A program made the position numbers and the translations under genes. A stretch of 61,146 bases of DNA from an uncultured Kordia sp. Lineage in GTDB: Bacteria; Bacteroidota; Bacteroidia; Flavobacteriales; Flavobacteriaceae. This document shows, one piece after another, positions 12,120-20,952 of the stretch. The notes beneath the pieces are model-generated. The model searched no databases and was not told where the DNA came from. It saw only the letters and a list, made by a program, of their open reading frames with translations. The stretch lies in contig NZ_CANLEA010000029.1 of NCBI RefSeq assembly GCF_947489565.1, positions 1 through 61,146 on the forward strand, given 5' to 3'. The first letter of the stretch is position 1; the number at the start of each line of letters is the position of its first letter.

Positions 12120-15100
12120 TTAAAATCCAAAACCGAAACCAAATGCAAAACGCATTCCGTCATCAGAATTGAATAATGATATGTTTGCTGACATTATATC
12201 TGCACCATTAAACCAAATTCCGCCACCAAGCGATGTATTCCATTTTCTAGAATTGTCACCACTTATCCATACTCTACCATAATCAAATCCGCCAAAAACA
12301 CCAATGTTTAATGGCAATAAACCTGTTTTTATTTTGCGAAGATTTAAACGAAGATCTGTACTTTGTACAAAAGCGCGCTTTCCTGTAAAACGTTCGTTTC
12401 TGTATCCTCGCAATCCGTTTCTAGCACCAAGAGTAGCTCCTTGATAGAATTCAAATTCGTCTCCAAAGTTGATATGTCCACGTAGTTTTGTAGCAACCAC
12501 TAATTGCCCGCTCGTAATTAATCGGTGATCAATGGAGAATTCCGGAATGACATACCCAAACCCTTTAGAAGTACTTACATTGTTTTTATAACCTGTTTCA
12601 AAACTCACTTCCATTCCCATGGTTGGAAAAGCGGCATTGTCTGTATTTTGAAAATGATATTTTGCGTTGACTCCATAAAAATCCTGCTTATCAAATATGC
12701 TTGAGTTTGCTGGAAAAGTTTGTTCTAAGAAACGCCCGGAAGTTCGTTCTATTTCGTTACTTTCATAGGACAATCCTGCTTGAAAACTAGCTCCAAGTTC
12801 GCCTCGCCAAACCACAGAAGGCGCAATTTCAATGGTTCTTATTTTTACTCTGTTAAAGTCTAAATCAACTTCAATTCCATCTTCATCATCTGCTTCAAAA
12901 TTTGGTGTTTCATTTCCAAATCCGAAGAAGTTTACAGCGTAGTTTGGACTGTTGAATTGTGCTTTTACTTGTAAGTTCAAGTTTCCAATGACATTGGCAA
13001 ATTCTCCCACATATCCCAAATCAAATCCATTGGTAGCAAAATAATACGCTGCCGTAATCCCATGTCTTGAGGTAAACGGATTTCGTTCAAAACCATAGTT
13101 TGTATAGGTATTGGAAGCTCCAATGAGCATTCCGTCATCTGGATTGAATCCGATGGTTGGAATTAATTGATTGGTATTGTTTTTTAGCTTTTTATAATCG
13201 TATACATTGGTTTCATAATCGTCCGTAAGTTTCTTACTTCCTTTATTGGTTACAAACTCACTTTCCTTCGATTTGTAATCGTATATTTTTACTTTTTTAC
13301 CATTTTGAATGTCGTATACATCTTTATTCTGTCCACCAATCAAGCGAATTCTTGTGATGCATTTTCCATCGCCAAATACATGAAACTTATCATCATCATC
13401 TAAACCGTAAATCCAAATTTCTTTGGTTTCATCATTTGTATACGTACGTTCGTGAAATTTATCGCTCTTTTCTCCTTTTTTGATACGATATGCTGTTACT
13501 TTCGTTTTTCCATTTGGCAAACGTTCAATGTCAAACCAATCATCTTTGTTGGTTCCTTTGACAACGGCAAACTTGTTGACAAGCACATAATATCTGTCTG
13601 CTATTTTTTGAAGATTGGCGCGTCTTGCTTTTAGCTTTTGTTTGATTTCCTCAACACGTTCATCTCGCACTTCTTTCGGGAATTCTAAAAATGCTTTTTC
13701 AATAACAGCATCTGTTAATCCTTCTTGAATTCGTTTTACTTCTGCGTCCCAAACTCCTTTTTCTGATTGTTGAATGAGCTCCATATCTAACGGATACGGT
13801 TCTACATTGACACCTTTTACATCTACTAAATCATCGTCATATTTACGAAGTAATCTTGCGGTCGGAATTAGTTTTACGGCTGCTCCTAACAAAAATCCAT
13901 CAGACATAATTGAAAATGCTTGATCACGGTCACGCGGCATCGGACGGTATACTTTTTTGCCGTTTTCTTTAAATCTTATCCAACGCCATTGGTCTTGGTG
14001 TCTGTCCCAATCGCCAATCATCATATCAAATAAACGTGCGCGAATGTAGGCTGCTTCATCAATGACAATGTCTTCATCTTTGTGCAATTCGTCCATTAAA
14101 TCATCTGTGCTGATCAATTCGTCTTGAAAACCGAAACTTGCTTTATCGCTATGACCTTCTGAAGTATGTTCTTCAATCATATACAATTCGCCACCAAACT
14201 CATCATTATATTGTCCTAATGCATTTTGTTTTGGCACATAATATAATATCGGATTTGTGTGATATACGCCAACGGCATCTGCCAAGGTTCCAATAGCAAA
14301 AGGCGCATACGGATGTGCTCCCGTAAATACGTCTAAGATTAAATCTTCCGTAGAAGTATCGTCAAATTGTCCTTTGATATATTGATCTCTAAAGAGTACT
14401 GCTTGTAAATATTGCAAGGCTTGTTTGCGCAAAGCTCGCATTACATATTGTGCTCCGTTTTTATCTTCTAATCGCAATGATTTTGATTGGTTTCCACCAC
14501 CTTTTCGCACAGGTTTCAATCCGCCATAAAGTGTATCTAAGTTTACTGTTGGTGCCGTAACTTTGGTACTGTATTGTTTTCGATAACGTTCGCCCCAAAG
14601 AAAAGTGCCAAATCCCGATTTTGCAGTTTCTTCTTCTGTGTAAATAGACGCAGATTTTTCTGCTGGAAATTGCGACGGATATGTTGTATCTGTTCGAGCT
14701 ACATTGGCTGGTAATACTTCTGTTTCAAACACTATTTTATCATCATCGGAAGAATAGAAACGTACATGTGACGATCCATCTTTAAATACATCTAATCGTG
14801 CATAACCGTGTGTTCCATACGAAAATTGTCCGCCTCCAACATTGCGTGTTCCAGATACTTTTGCTCCAGAACCACTTACTATTTGACGCAAATTATCTTC
14901 TATAATGTACTGTAAACTATGTTCGTGTCCAGATACGAAAATCACTTTATCATTTTCTTGTGCAATGGTGATGATGCGTTTTCTAAATTCATTGTAACGC
15001 TTGTTGGAAATATCTACATTGGCAATTCCGCTTGTAGTGCGAATTAAATTCTTTAATGATCCTAATACTGGAATCGGCGACAGATGACTTTTAAATGTGT

Positions 15101-15839
15101 ATTGTCCGCCATGTGAACCATTCGTGTACATTGGATGATGCAGTGCTACAATCGTTGTTTTTCCACGTGCTTTTTTGATTAAACTACTAAATTCATCTAG
15201 AAATTTTACACGCGTTTTTATTTCACAATCATCATTTATGGTTGGATGCTTGTCCCAATTTGTAAGATACCATTGACTATCTACCAGAATTAGTTCAATA
15301 TCTTTATTGATGTGAATTTTCTCGATGGGGCAACCATTTTCAGGAAGAAACGTATCTTTTCCAAGCACTTTTTCAATGTATTTCTCTTGACGTTTTAATC
15401 CGCCTAAACCATTATACCAATCATGATTTCCTGGAATAAAAATTGTTTGTCCTTTAAAATCTTTTGCGATGCTGGTTTGTGCATCCAATTGATGTTCTGC
15501 ATATGCTCTACCTTCACTTGTTTTTTTTGGCAATCCTTCAGGATAAATATTATCTCCTAAAAAGATGGCTGTACTATTTTTTGAAGCTCCTTTTAGTTCT
15601 TTTTCCATCATTTGCAAAGCGCTTGTTTTTTCTCCTATAGGAGATTTACCGGCATCGCCAATCAGATAAAAAGAGTGTTTAATTTCTTTATTTTCTGGGT
15701 ATGAATTTGCGCTCATTTTCTCCGCATATTGTGCTTTGAAAGTTGCACAGGCACTAAAAGTCAATATAAAGACTATTATTCCTACTAATTGGAAAGATTT
15801 TATCATTGGTTGTTGTTTTATCAGTTTAAATATAATCAT
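12120..15839 (-). CDS. Metallophosphatase / kinase-like region / Omp85-like barrel fusion lipoprotein
   Basis: A 1239-residue protein with three parts. Residues ~50-375 are a calcineurin-like phosphatase with all metal motifs: GDAG (61-64), GDN (95-97), GNHDWY (137-142), HH (234-235) and GHEH (304-307). Residues ~450-650 hold GDWDRH (609-614) and RDRDQAF (636-642), laid out like the catalytic and metal loops of atypical kinases (HipA, PI4K-II, Fam20/CotH); this is my inference. Residues ~890-1239 are beta-barrel-like, with a GLRGYR motif (1142-1147) like the Omp85 RGF/Y motif, and end in an aromatic FGFGFGF. The N-terminus has a lipobox (TFSAC, Cys31). Starting at Met12 (15806) would give an ordinary 20-residue lipoprotein signal and may be the true start. 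It follows the thioredoxin/glutaredoxin genes on the same strand. Confidence 0.85.
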   Translation of the reverse strand: MIIFKLIKQQPMIKSFQLVGIIVFILTFSACATFKAQYAEKMSANSYPENKEIKHSFYLIGDAGKSPIGEKTSALQMMEKELKGASKNSTAIFLGDNIYPEGLPKKTSEGRAYAEHQLDAQTSIAKDFKGQTIFIPGNHDWYNGLGGLKRQEKYIEKVLGKDTFLPENGCPIEKIHINKDIELILVDSQWYLTNWDKHPTINDDCEIKTRVKFLDEFSSLIKKARGKTTIVALHHPMYTNGSHGGQYTFKSHLSPIPVLGSLKNLIRTTSGIANVDISNKRYNEFRKRIITIAQENDKVIFVSGHEHSLQYIIEDNLRQIVSGSGAKVSGTRNVGGGQFSYGTHGYARLDVFKDGSSHVRFYSSDDDKIVFETEVLPANVARTDTTYPSQFPAEKSASIYTEEETAKSGFGTFLWGERYRKQYSTKVTAPTVNLDTLYGGLKPVRKGGGNQSKSLRLEDKNGAQYVMRALRKQALQYLQAVLFRDQYIKGQFDDTSTEDLILDVFTGAHPYAPFAIGTLADAVGVYHTNPILYYVPKQNALGQYNDEFGGELYMIEEHTSEGHSDKASFGFQDELISTDDLMDELHKDEDIVIDEAAYIRARLFDMMIGDWDRHQDQWRWIRFKENGKKVYRPMPRDRDQAFSIMSDGFLLGAAVKLIPTARLLRKYDDDLVDVKGVNVEPYPLDMELIQQSEKGVWDAEVKRIQEGLTDAVIEKAFLEFPKEVRDERVEEIKQKLKARRANLQKIADRYYVLVNKFAVVKGTNKDDWFDIERLPNGKTKVTAYRIKKGEKSDKFHERTYTNDETKEIWIYGLDDDDKFHVFGDGKCITRIRLIGGQNKDVYDIQNGKKVKIYDYKSKESEFVTNKGSKKLTDDYETNVYDYKKLKNNTNQLIPTIGFNPDDGMLIGASNTYTNYGFERNPFTSRHGITAAYYFATNGFDLGYVGEFANVIGNLNLQVKAQFNSPNYAVNFFGFGNETPNFEADDEDGIEVDLDFNRVKIRTIEIAPSVVWRGELGASFQAGLSYESNEIERTSGRFLEQTFPANSSIFDKQDFYGVNAKYHFQNTDNAAFPTMGMEVSFETGYKNNVSTSKGFGYVIPEFSIDHRLITSGQLVVATKLRGHINFGDEFEFYQGATLGARNGLRGYRNERFTGKRAFVQSTDLRLNLRKIKTGLLPLNIGVFGGFDYGRVWISGDNSRKWNTSLGGGIWFNGADIMSANISLFNSDDGMRFAFGFGFGF

Positions 15840-15853
15840 TCATTTTTTAAATG

Positions 15854-16129
15854 TTAACATATAGATATGTAGTTTTCTAAAAAGTGAGTGACTTTTGCTT
15901 CGGGCATTTCGCATGGTTTTAAGATTTCGCGTTGACTTGTACAGTAATAGTTGAGACTTATGAAGTTATTTCCGCCTAATGCTGAGGCATATACTTTGTA
16001 ACTTTTTCCTTCATTGAACTCACTTTTTGTCACACCATATTTAACTTTTTCATAAAACACTTCCGAATATCCTAATGGCAATTGTTGAATTCTTTCTAGT
16101 AATGTCATTTGATTAATTTTTGCAGCCAT
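15854..16129 (-). CDS. Small conserved protein of unknown function
   Basis: A 91-residue soluble protein with no signal peptide or membrane segment. It overlaps the upstream glutaredoxin-like gene by 25 bp, so translation is probably coupled. The sequence contains GYSEVFYEKVKYGV, a central YKVYASALGGNNFIS and a KPCEMP motif near the end. I recall similar short flavobacterial proteins labelled peptide methionine sulfoxide reductase, but no MsrA or MsrB catalytic motif is visible, so I do not adopt that name. A redox or thiol link is suggested only by the neighbouring genes. Confidence 0.65.
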   Translation of the reverse strand: MAAKINQMTLLERIQQLPLGYSEVFYEKVKYGVTKSEFNEGKSYKVYASALGGNNFISLNYYCTSQREILKPCEMPEAKVTHFLENYISIC

Positions 16130-16362
16130 TTATCTAGTTCCGCTTCACGAGGATTGCGTAGTTTTTTGGTTCCTATAGTGATTGTCGGAAAGTTGAGTTT
16201 TTTATTCTCATACAGGTTTCGCAAAGCTTCAGCATGCGCTTCATTTTCTTCTACATCTAAAAATTGAAATGAAATTGCTTTCGCTGTCAATAATTCTTTG
16301 TAGTAGTTCGTTTTATGGCAACGTGCTGCACCATATAATTTTACTTCTAAAGTATTTTTCAT
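16105..16362 (-). CDS. Glutaredoxin-like protein, single-cysteine
   Basis: An 85-residue protein with the glutaredoxin plan: strand VKLYGAARC, helix, a second strand (SFQFLDVEE), then NFPTITIGTKKLRNP, which matches the cis-proline segment TVP-x-IFI. The usual CPYC active site is replaced by C15-H-K-T, so only one active-site cysteine is left. It could act in glutathione exchange or have a non-redox role. It overlaps the thioredoxin-like gene upstream by 4 bp and the small unknown gene downstream by 25 bp, showing one operon. Confidence 0.7.
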   Translation of the reverse strand: MKNTLEVKLYGAARCHKTNYYKELLTAKAISFQFLDVEENEAHAEALRNLYENKKLNFPTITIGTKKLRNPREAELDKWLQKLIK

Positions 16363-16853
16363 TTGGGAAGCCCTTTCAAAAAATCAATGGCAGCATCTGC
16401 ATTTAAGTGAAAATTTTCGAATACGACATTGTCATGCTTGTCTATAAATATAAACCAAGGTGTGCCACGAGTTTTGTAATTATTCATCATGTTTGATGTT
16501 GATTTTCCGTCATTTCCTGCATCATGCCCGAATGGAATGTGTATGCCATACTTTTGTTGAGTTTCTAACATTTTCTCGTACGTATTGGCTTCAAATCCTT
16601 CGAAAACGGTTTGAATGGCTAGAAATGTAATTTTAGGATGATCCTGTAAAGCAGTGACCATTTTTTTTAGACTTGGAAATCCTTGACTGTGACAACCTGG
16701 ACACCAACTTTGAAAACAATAGATTATTTTAAAATTTCCTTTAAAATCTGAGAGTTGTACTGGTTTTATGGAGTTTCCATTTCCATCTACCCATTGATTG
16801 ACATTGAATTCTGGTGCTTTGAAGATATTGTTGTCTTCTACTGTATTTGACAT
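16359..16853 (-). CDS. Thioredoxin-like (TlpA/redoxin family) protein
   Basis: A 164-residue thioredoxin fold. The active site is W-C51-P-G-C54 after strand KIIYCFQSW, and the cis-proline is in RGTPWFIFIDK. The insert between (HDAGNDGKSTSNMMNNYKTR) is typical of TlpA/AhpC-like redoxins that bind a thiol or peroxide substrate. No signal peptide or lipobox is seen, so unlike most TlpA/ResA proteins it should be cytoplasmic. It is the first gene of a minus-strand run with the glutaredoxin-like gene (4-bp overlap) and is divergent from the HD/Pycsar-like gene. Confidence 0.8.
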   Translation of the reverse strand: MSNTVEDNNIFKAPEFNVNQWVDGNGNSIKPVQLSDFKGNFKIIYCFQSWCPGCHSQGFPSLKKMVTALQDHPKITFLAIQTVFEGFEANTYEKMLETQQKYGIHIPFGHDAGNDGKSTSNMMNNYKTRGTPWFIFIDKHDNVVFENFHLNADAAIDFLKGLPK

Positions 16854-17042
16854 TTGTAATGTCCCTTTCTTTTTTAGTTATTGAGTTTATATAGTCGTTT
16901 ATTCTGTAAAAACTTACAGTTGTTAGGTTTAACAAAACCTTATGAAAGGTTCTGGAAAATATATGACTAAATCTTACGTTTTACCCATCTTTAGTAAACA
17001 TTAATTAAAGTTTAGTATTTTTACTCAAATTAAAAAATCTTT

Positions 17043-18287
17043 ATGGATACTCTTATTGTTGAAGCTGAGAAGTTTGTTGTTGAATTTTTTAATTCGAATT
17101 TAGACAGCAAATTCGTTTATCATAATTTGTCGCATACCAAACGTGTAGTTTCAAAAACAGAAGAAATTATTGAAGGCTTATCGCTTTCTGAAGCAGAAAA
17201 AGAATTGCTAGTTCTTGCTGCTTGGTTTCACGATACAGGCTACACCAAACGCATGGATGATCATGAAGATGATGGCGTTGTTATTGCTACCGATTTTTTA
17301 AGAAAGCATTCCGTTTCAGAAGAAATCATAACGACTGTCAGCCAATTAATTATGGCAACCAAAATGGGATATACACCGCAAACAGAGCTTGAAAAAGTGA
17401 TTTGTGACGCTGATTGTTCTCATATTGGAAGTAAAAATTTTAGTGATTTATCAGAGCTACTTCGCAAAGAATGGGAATTGACAAAAGATAGAGTTTTAAC
17501 CGAAAGCGAATGGCTGGATGAGAATATTAAGTTTTTGACACATTCGCACAAGTTTCACACCACTTTTGCCTCTAAAAATTGGGAGAAACAAAAAGGAAAA
17601 AATCTGGCGAAACTTTTAAAAGATAAAAAGAAAATTGAGTTAGAAGGTTCTAAATTAAAACAGAAAAAAGCTGAATTAAAGTTTAAGAAAGAAAAAATAG
17701 AATTGCCCGAACGTGGAATTGAAACCATGTTTCGTGTGGCTTTACGAAATCATATTACCTTAAGTGATATTGCAGACACAAAGGCAAATATACTATTATC
17801 GGTAAATGCCATTATTATTTCTATGGTATTATCGAATTTAGTATCTAAGCTTGATAATCCCTCAAACGATTATTTAATTTACCCAACCATCATATTTACA
17901 TTATTTACGGTTGCATCCATGGTACTTTCTATTTTGGCAACACGTCCAAATGTCACACGTGGAAAGTTTAGCAAAGAAGATGTTGCTAATAAAAAAGTGA
18001 ATTTATTGTTCTTCGGAAACTTCCACAAAATGAAGCTTGATGAATTTGAATGGGCCATGGGCGAAATGATGAAAGATCGCGATTATTTGTATGGTTCACT
18101 CACCAAAGATTTATACTTTTTAGGACTGGTTTTGAACAGAAAATACGGTTTGTTACGAACTACCTATACCGTTTTTATGATTGGTATTGTGATTAGTGTT
18201 CTTTCTTTTGTGGTAGCTTTTTATATGAGAGATCCTGAAGCTGGCAGAAAAGTACATGACACAGCTATGGCGATGTTAACACCATAA
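17043..18287 (+). CDS. HD hydrolase fused to Pycsar-type membrane effector
   Basis: A 414-residue protein. Residues ~15-130 are an HD-type metal phosphohydrolase: H31, the HD pair H63-D64 and D122 in CDADCSH. A basic coiled-coil-like linker (~178-220) follows. The C-terminal half (~225-400) matches the DUF5706/Pycsar effector family: FRVALRNHITLSDIADTKAN, then three transmembrane helices at about 250-268, 278-298 and 374-394. Pycsar effectors respond to cCMP or cUMP made by a phage-triggered cyclase and damage the membrane. No class III cyclase is visible in this window, so this may be a stand-alone homologue with a housekeeping or signalling role. The fused HD domain could hydrolyse a nucleotide ligand; that is inference. 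The gene is convergent with the GAF-domain gene. Confidence 0.8.
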   Translation: MDTLIVEAEKFVVEFFNSNLDSKFVYHNLSHTKRVVSKTEEIIEGLSLSEAEKELLVLAAWFHDTGYTKRMDDHEDDGVVIATDFLRKHSVSEEIITTVSQLIMATKMGYTPQTELEKVICDADCSHIGSKNFSDLSELLRKEWELTKDRVLTESEWLDENIKFLTHSHKFHTTFASKNWEKQKGKNLAKLLKDKKKIELEGSKLKQKKAELKFKKEKIELPERGIETMFRVALRNHITLSDIADTKANILLSVNAIIISMVLSNLVSKLDNPSNDYLIYPTIIFTLFTVASMVLSILATRPNVTRGKFSKEDVANKKVNLLFFGNFHKMKLDEFEWAMGEMMKDRDYLYGSLTKDLYFLGLVLNRKYGLLRTTYTVFMIGIVISVLSFVVAFYMRDPEAGRKVHDTAMAMLTP

Positions 18288-18316
18288 AAAAAGAAGAACT
18301 CTATTTGAGTTCTTCC
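18281..18316 (-). terminator. Terminator embedding the stop codon of the GAF gene
   Basis: On the minus strand GAAGAACTC pairs with GAGTTCTTC (plus 18293-18301 and 18307-18315) across a 5-base loop. A run of Ts (plus-strand A-run 18286-18292) follows. The TAG stop at 18301-18303 lies inside the hairpin. Confidence 0.7.
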
Positions 18317-20676
18317 ATTAGTTCGTCGATTGTTATGGATGATTTTTCACAAAAATCTTCTTGATATATCACTTCTACACGCAACGCTCGTAAACCTGAA
18401 ACACCTTGTAAATCTTCCAATTCAAGTTGTTCCAGTTTTCCAAAGTAGTTTTTAGATTGCATGTATTTGATATACTTAATGTATTCGCGCGCATCTTTGT
18501 CTTGCGAGTATACAATGGCAATCTTTCCTGGAACCGTTAAACGATCGGTCGTGTTCTTAATATTTGCTTTGTCAATACGTTTTTTAATGATCTCGTAACG
18601 AATGTTATACGCGCCATCAACATCAAATTGCTTTTCGTCCATGCGGAATTTAATCGCAAGCGGATTGCTGTGTACTAAAATTAAAGAAGCCACTTGCAAG
18701 TCATGATCCATTTCTTTTCGTGCATTGTGTGCAACTTGCTCCATTTCATAGGTATTTTGCAATTGCCACAAACGTAAATTGTATAAGTATAGTGAATGGA
18801 ACGTTTTGTCTTTCACTAATGATTGACCGATATACATGTTATACTCAACACCATCTGTTTTGTAACGTTCAAAATAGTGTGGAAACATCTTTTGCGCTTC
18901 TTCCTGCTTTTTATCGATATAGTTTGCCAATTTATTATTTAAAATTGTCACACTATTTTCATAGGCTTTTCGCTTTTCGTATACCACTTTCAGATTGTCA
19001 TCCAAACGATTCATATACGTGTTTACGAGTTTCGCAATATCTTCATCAGTATCTTTTAAATGTCTGAAAACTGGATAAATATCTTTCTTTAAAAATTCTA
19101 AAATTCCTAATTCATCACCGGCATTCAATCCTTCTTGCGTATGGTCTAGATATTCGCTAATTCTAAAAGCCAACTCTTCATAAATAGGCAAGTTTGCTTT
19201 TTCCAGCGCGCCTTTCAATACATCAATTGCTAATTGTAATTGGATTGTTAAATCTTCACGAATCGCTGTATTTCTAGCAAGCGATGAACCTTTAATGTCA
19301 CTTTGTCCAAACAAAGGATGCACTTCATCAAAAACAATATCTTCTACCAAAGGATTTTCAACATTTTCAGTCAATGCCGCTTGATATTTTTCGGCAGCTT
19401 CATAAAAACGCCATTTCACTGATGGATGAATGGATGTATAATGTTCTTGTATGGTTGCTTCTAGAATGTTTTGAAAAGATTCTGCTTCACGTGTTACCGC
19501 AGCTTCAAATACTGGAATGATATCACGCAACTTTTGCTGATTTACCGAGTTGAGTTCATACGGTCTTGGCGAAGCAATTTCGAGTATCGCTAAATCGCCG
19601 TTATCTTTCGCATTGATCGGAATTAAAATGATACTTTGTATTCCTTTGTTCTTTAAACGTTGGTAGAACGAATTTTGTTCTGTTCGTTCTCCGTATTCAT
19701 CTACGTTTGAAATTGCCAATGTTTCTTTTTTGTGAAATACTTTTTGGGCAATTCCATCACAGAAAAATCCGCTGCAAGAAATTTCTCTTTCTTGACTAAA
19801 AATTAAGCTTTCAGATTTTTTTATACGCGTGATGCTTTTTCCTTCTTTTTTTCCGCTTACGTATACAGAATAGCCTAATTCTAAATCTTTTATATTGAAA
19901 AATTCACGTAGGTTTTGACGAACATCTGTCAATAAATTATCGTCGCTACGTAATAAATTTGATCGAATTGAAGAAAGCGTTTCATCAAAGGTAACATCAA
20001 ATAGATTCATGATTCCGAACCCTTTAAAAATGTAACTATCTTGTGGAAATTTTTCTTTCCACACTTCAATATTGTCAAAATTATCGAGCAATAAATGCAC
20101 ATCTTCTTGCGTGATTTTTGGTGCATTTTCCGTTGGAATTACTTGGCAAAAATCACCATTAAACGCAACTCTATAATGCTTTGTGATTCCTAAATTCACA
20201 TCGGGAATGTCAAAGTAAAATGGACGTTTTAAATCAATTTTATAACCATAACATACATTTAAAATCATTACACAAGCATGCAAATACATTTCTTTTTCAG
20301 CTAAATTTCTAGCTGTGAAATCATAGTCTTCTCCTGCATTTTTCAGAATTGTTTTGAGTCTGTTTGTGTAGTAAAACGATTGAAACGAAAAAGGAATGGT
20401 TGCCACTTTAATTTCATTGTCCGTAAGGATTTGCGGAAACAAACCATCCAAAATCAAATCAATTTGATCACTATACTGTTCAATTTTCGAGAAGTCTTTA
20501 ATTCCTTCTCGCAACTCAGGATAGTTATCTAAATATTTTACAATTTCTACCGCTGATTTGTGGTAAGGGTGATTTTCATCTTCTACATATTGATCATAAA
20601 AAGACATGACTTGGTCGAAACTGACTAGTAGTTGAAGTGGTAAATTTATATCGTGGTTTATATGTTTCTTGTCCAT
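18301..20676 (-). CDS. Large GAF-domain cytoplasmic protein
   Basis: A 791-residue protein of a family common in Flavobacteriaceae and of unknown function. A GAF-like region lies at roughly residues 250-410, including VFHKKETLAISNVDEYGERT, IQSIILIPINAKDNGDLAIL and the helix that follows. The rest is helical, with no signal peptide, membrane segment, kinase, HTH or cyclase motif. GAF domains bind small ligands such as cyclic nucleotides or sense redox or NO; the ligand here is unknown. I start at the ATG at 20676. A longer reading from TTG 20724 would begin on the promoter itself (TTG 20722-20724, TATCTTTG 20697-20704). The gene is convergent with the HD/Pycsar-like gene. Confidence 0.8.
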   Translation of the reverse strand: MDKKHINHDINLPLQLLVSFDQVMSFYDQYVEDENHPYHKSAVEIVKYLDNYPELREGIKDFSKIEQYSDQIDLILDGLFPQILTDNEIKVATIPFSFQSFYYTNRLKTILKNAGEDYDFTARNLAEKEMYLHACVMILNVCYGYKIDLKRPFYFDIPDVNLGITKHYRVAFNGDFCQVIPTENAPKITQEDVHLLLDNFDNIEVWKEKFPQDSYIFKGFGIMNLFDVTFDETLSSIRSNLLRSDDNLLTDVRQNLREFFNIKDLELGYSVYVSGKKEGKSITRIKKSESLIFSQEREISCSGFFCDGIAQKVFHKKETLAISNVDEYGERTEQNSFYQRLKNKGIQSIILIPINAKDNGDLAILEIASPRPYELNSVNQQKLRDIIPVFEAAVTREAESFQNILEATIQEHYTSIHPSVKWRFYEAAEKYQAALTENVENPLVEDIVFDEVHPLFGQSDIKGSSLARNTAIREDLTIQLQLAIDVLKGALEKANLPIYEELAFRISEYLDHTQEGLNAGDELGILEFLKKDIYPVFRHLKDTDEDIAKLVNTYMNRLDDNLKVVYEKRKAYENSVTILNNKLANYIDKKQEEAQKMFPHYFERYKTDGVEYNMYIGQSLVKDKTFHSLYLYNLRLWQLQNTYEMEQVAHNARKEMDHDLQVASLILVHSNPLAIKFRMDEKQFDVDGAYNIRYEIIKKRIDKANIKNTTDRLTVPGKIAIVYSQDKDAREYIKYIKYMQSKNYFGKLEQLELEDLQGVSGLRALRVEVIYQEDFCEKSSITIDELMEELK

Positions 20677-20696
20677 AATCGAGACTATTTGATTTA

Positions 20697-20724
20697 CAAA
20701 GATACGAAATCCTTGGTTGTGCAA
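20697..20724 (-). promoter_or_regulatory. Promoter of the GAF gene (TTG-17-TATCTTTG)
   Basis: On the minus strand a TTG (plus 20722-20724) lies 17 bases before TATCTTTG (plus 20697-20704). This is the full Bacteroidota sigma-A pattern. Transcription should begin near 20690, just upstream of the ATG at 20676, which rules out the longer TTG start. Confidence 0.75.
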
Positions 20725-20952
20725 GCGTTAAAGCTATTTGAAAGCTTTATACTGCTATTGTTTTTTCTGTTTGAAACAGTATAGTTTAGACGTATTTATG
20801 TGCGAAATGTTACAGGTTTTTTACTGTTGATTTGCCTTTTTGCTGATTCGTCTGTTTACTTGGTCGTTTGTTTAAGAATGTTCAAATTTTTAACATTTTT
20901 AAACGCAACTATTATATCTGTAGTTCATCTTACAGACATAACAAACAATACC

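Noticed and set aside
15854-16129. Peptide methionine sulfoxide reductase label for the 91-aa protein
   Set aside because: No MsrA GCFWG-type or MsrB zinc/RYC(I/V)N-type motif is visible, and the protein is too short.
17043-20676. A complete Pycsar defence operon
   Set aside because: There is no nucleotide cyclase in the window; the neighbouring GAF protein has no cyclase motif and is on the opposite strand.
18301-20724. Longer start (TTG at 20724) for the GAF-domain gene
   Set aside because: That TTG is the -33 element of a TTG-17-TATCTTTG promoter, so the codons before 20676 lie on the promoter.
20800-20952. N-terminal extension of the small lipoprotein from 20800
   Set aside because: A complete lipoprotein signal peptide starts at ATG 20953; the extension would bury it.
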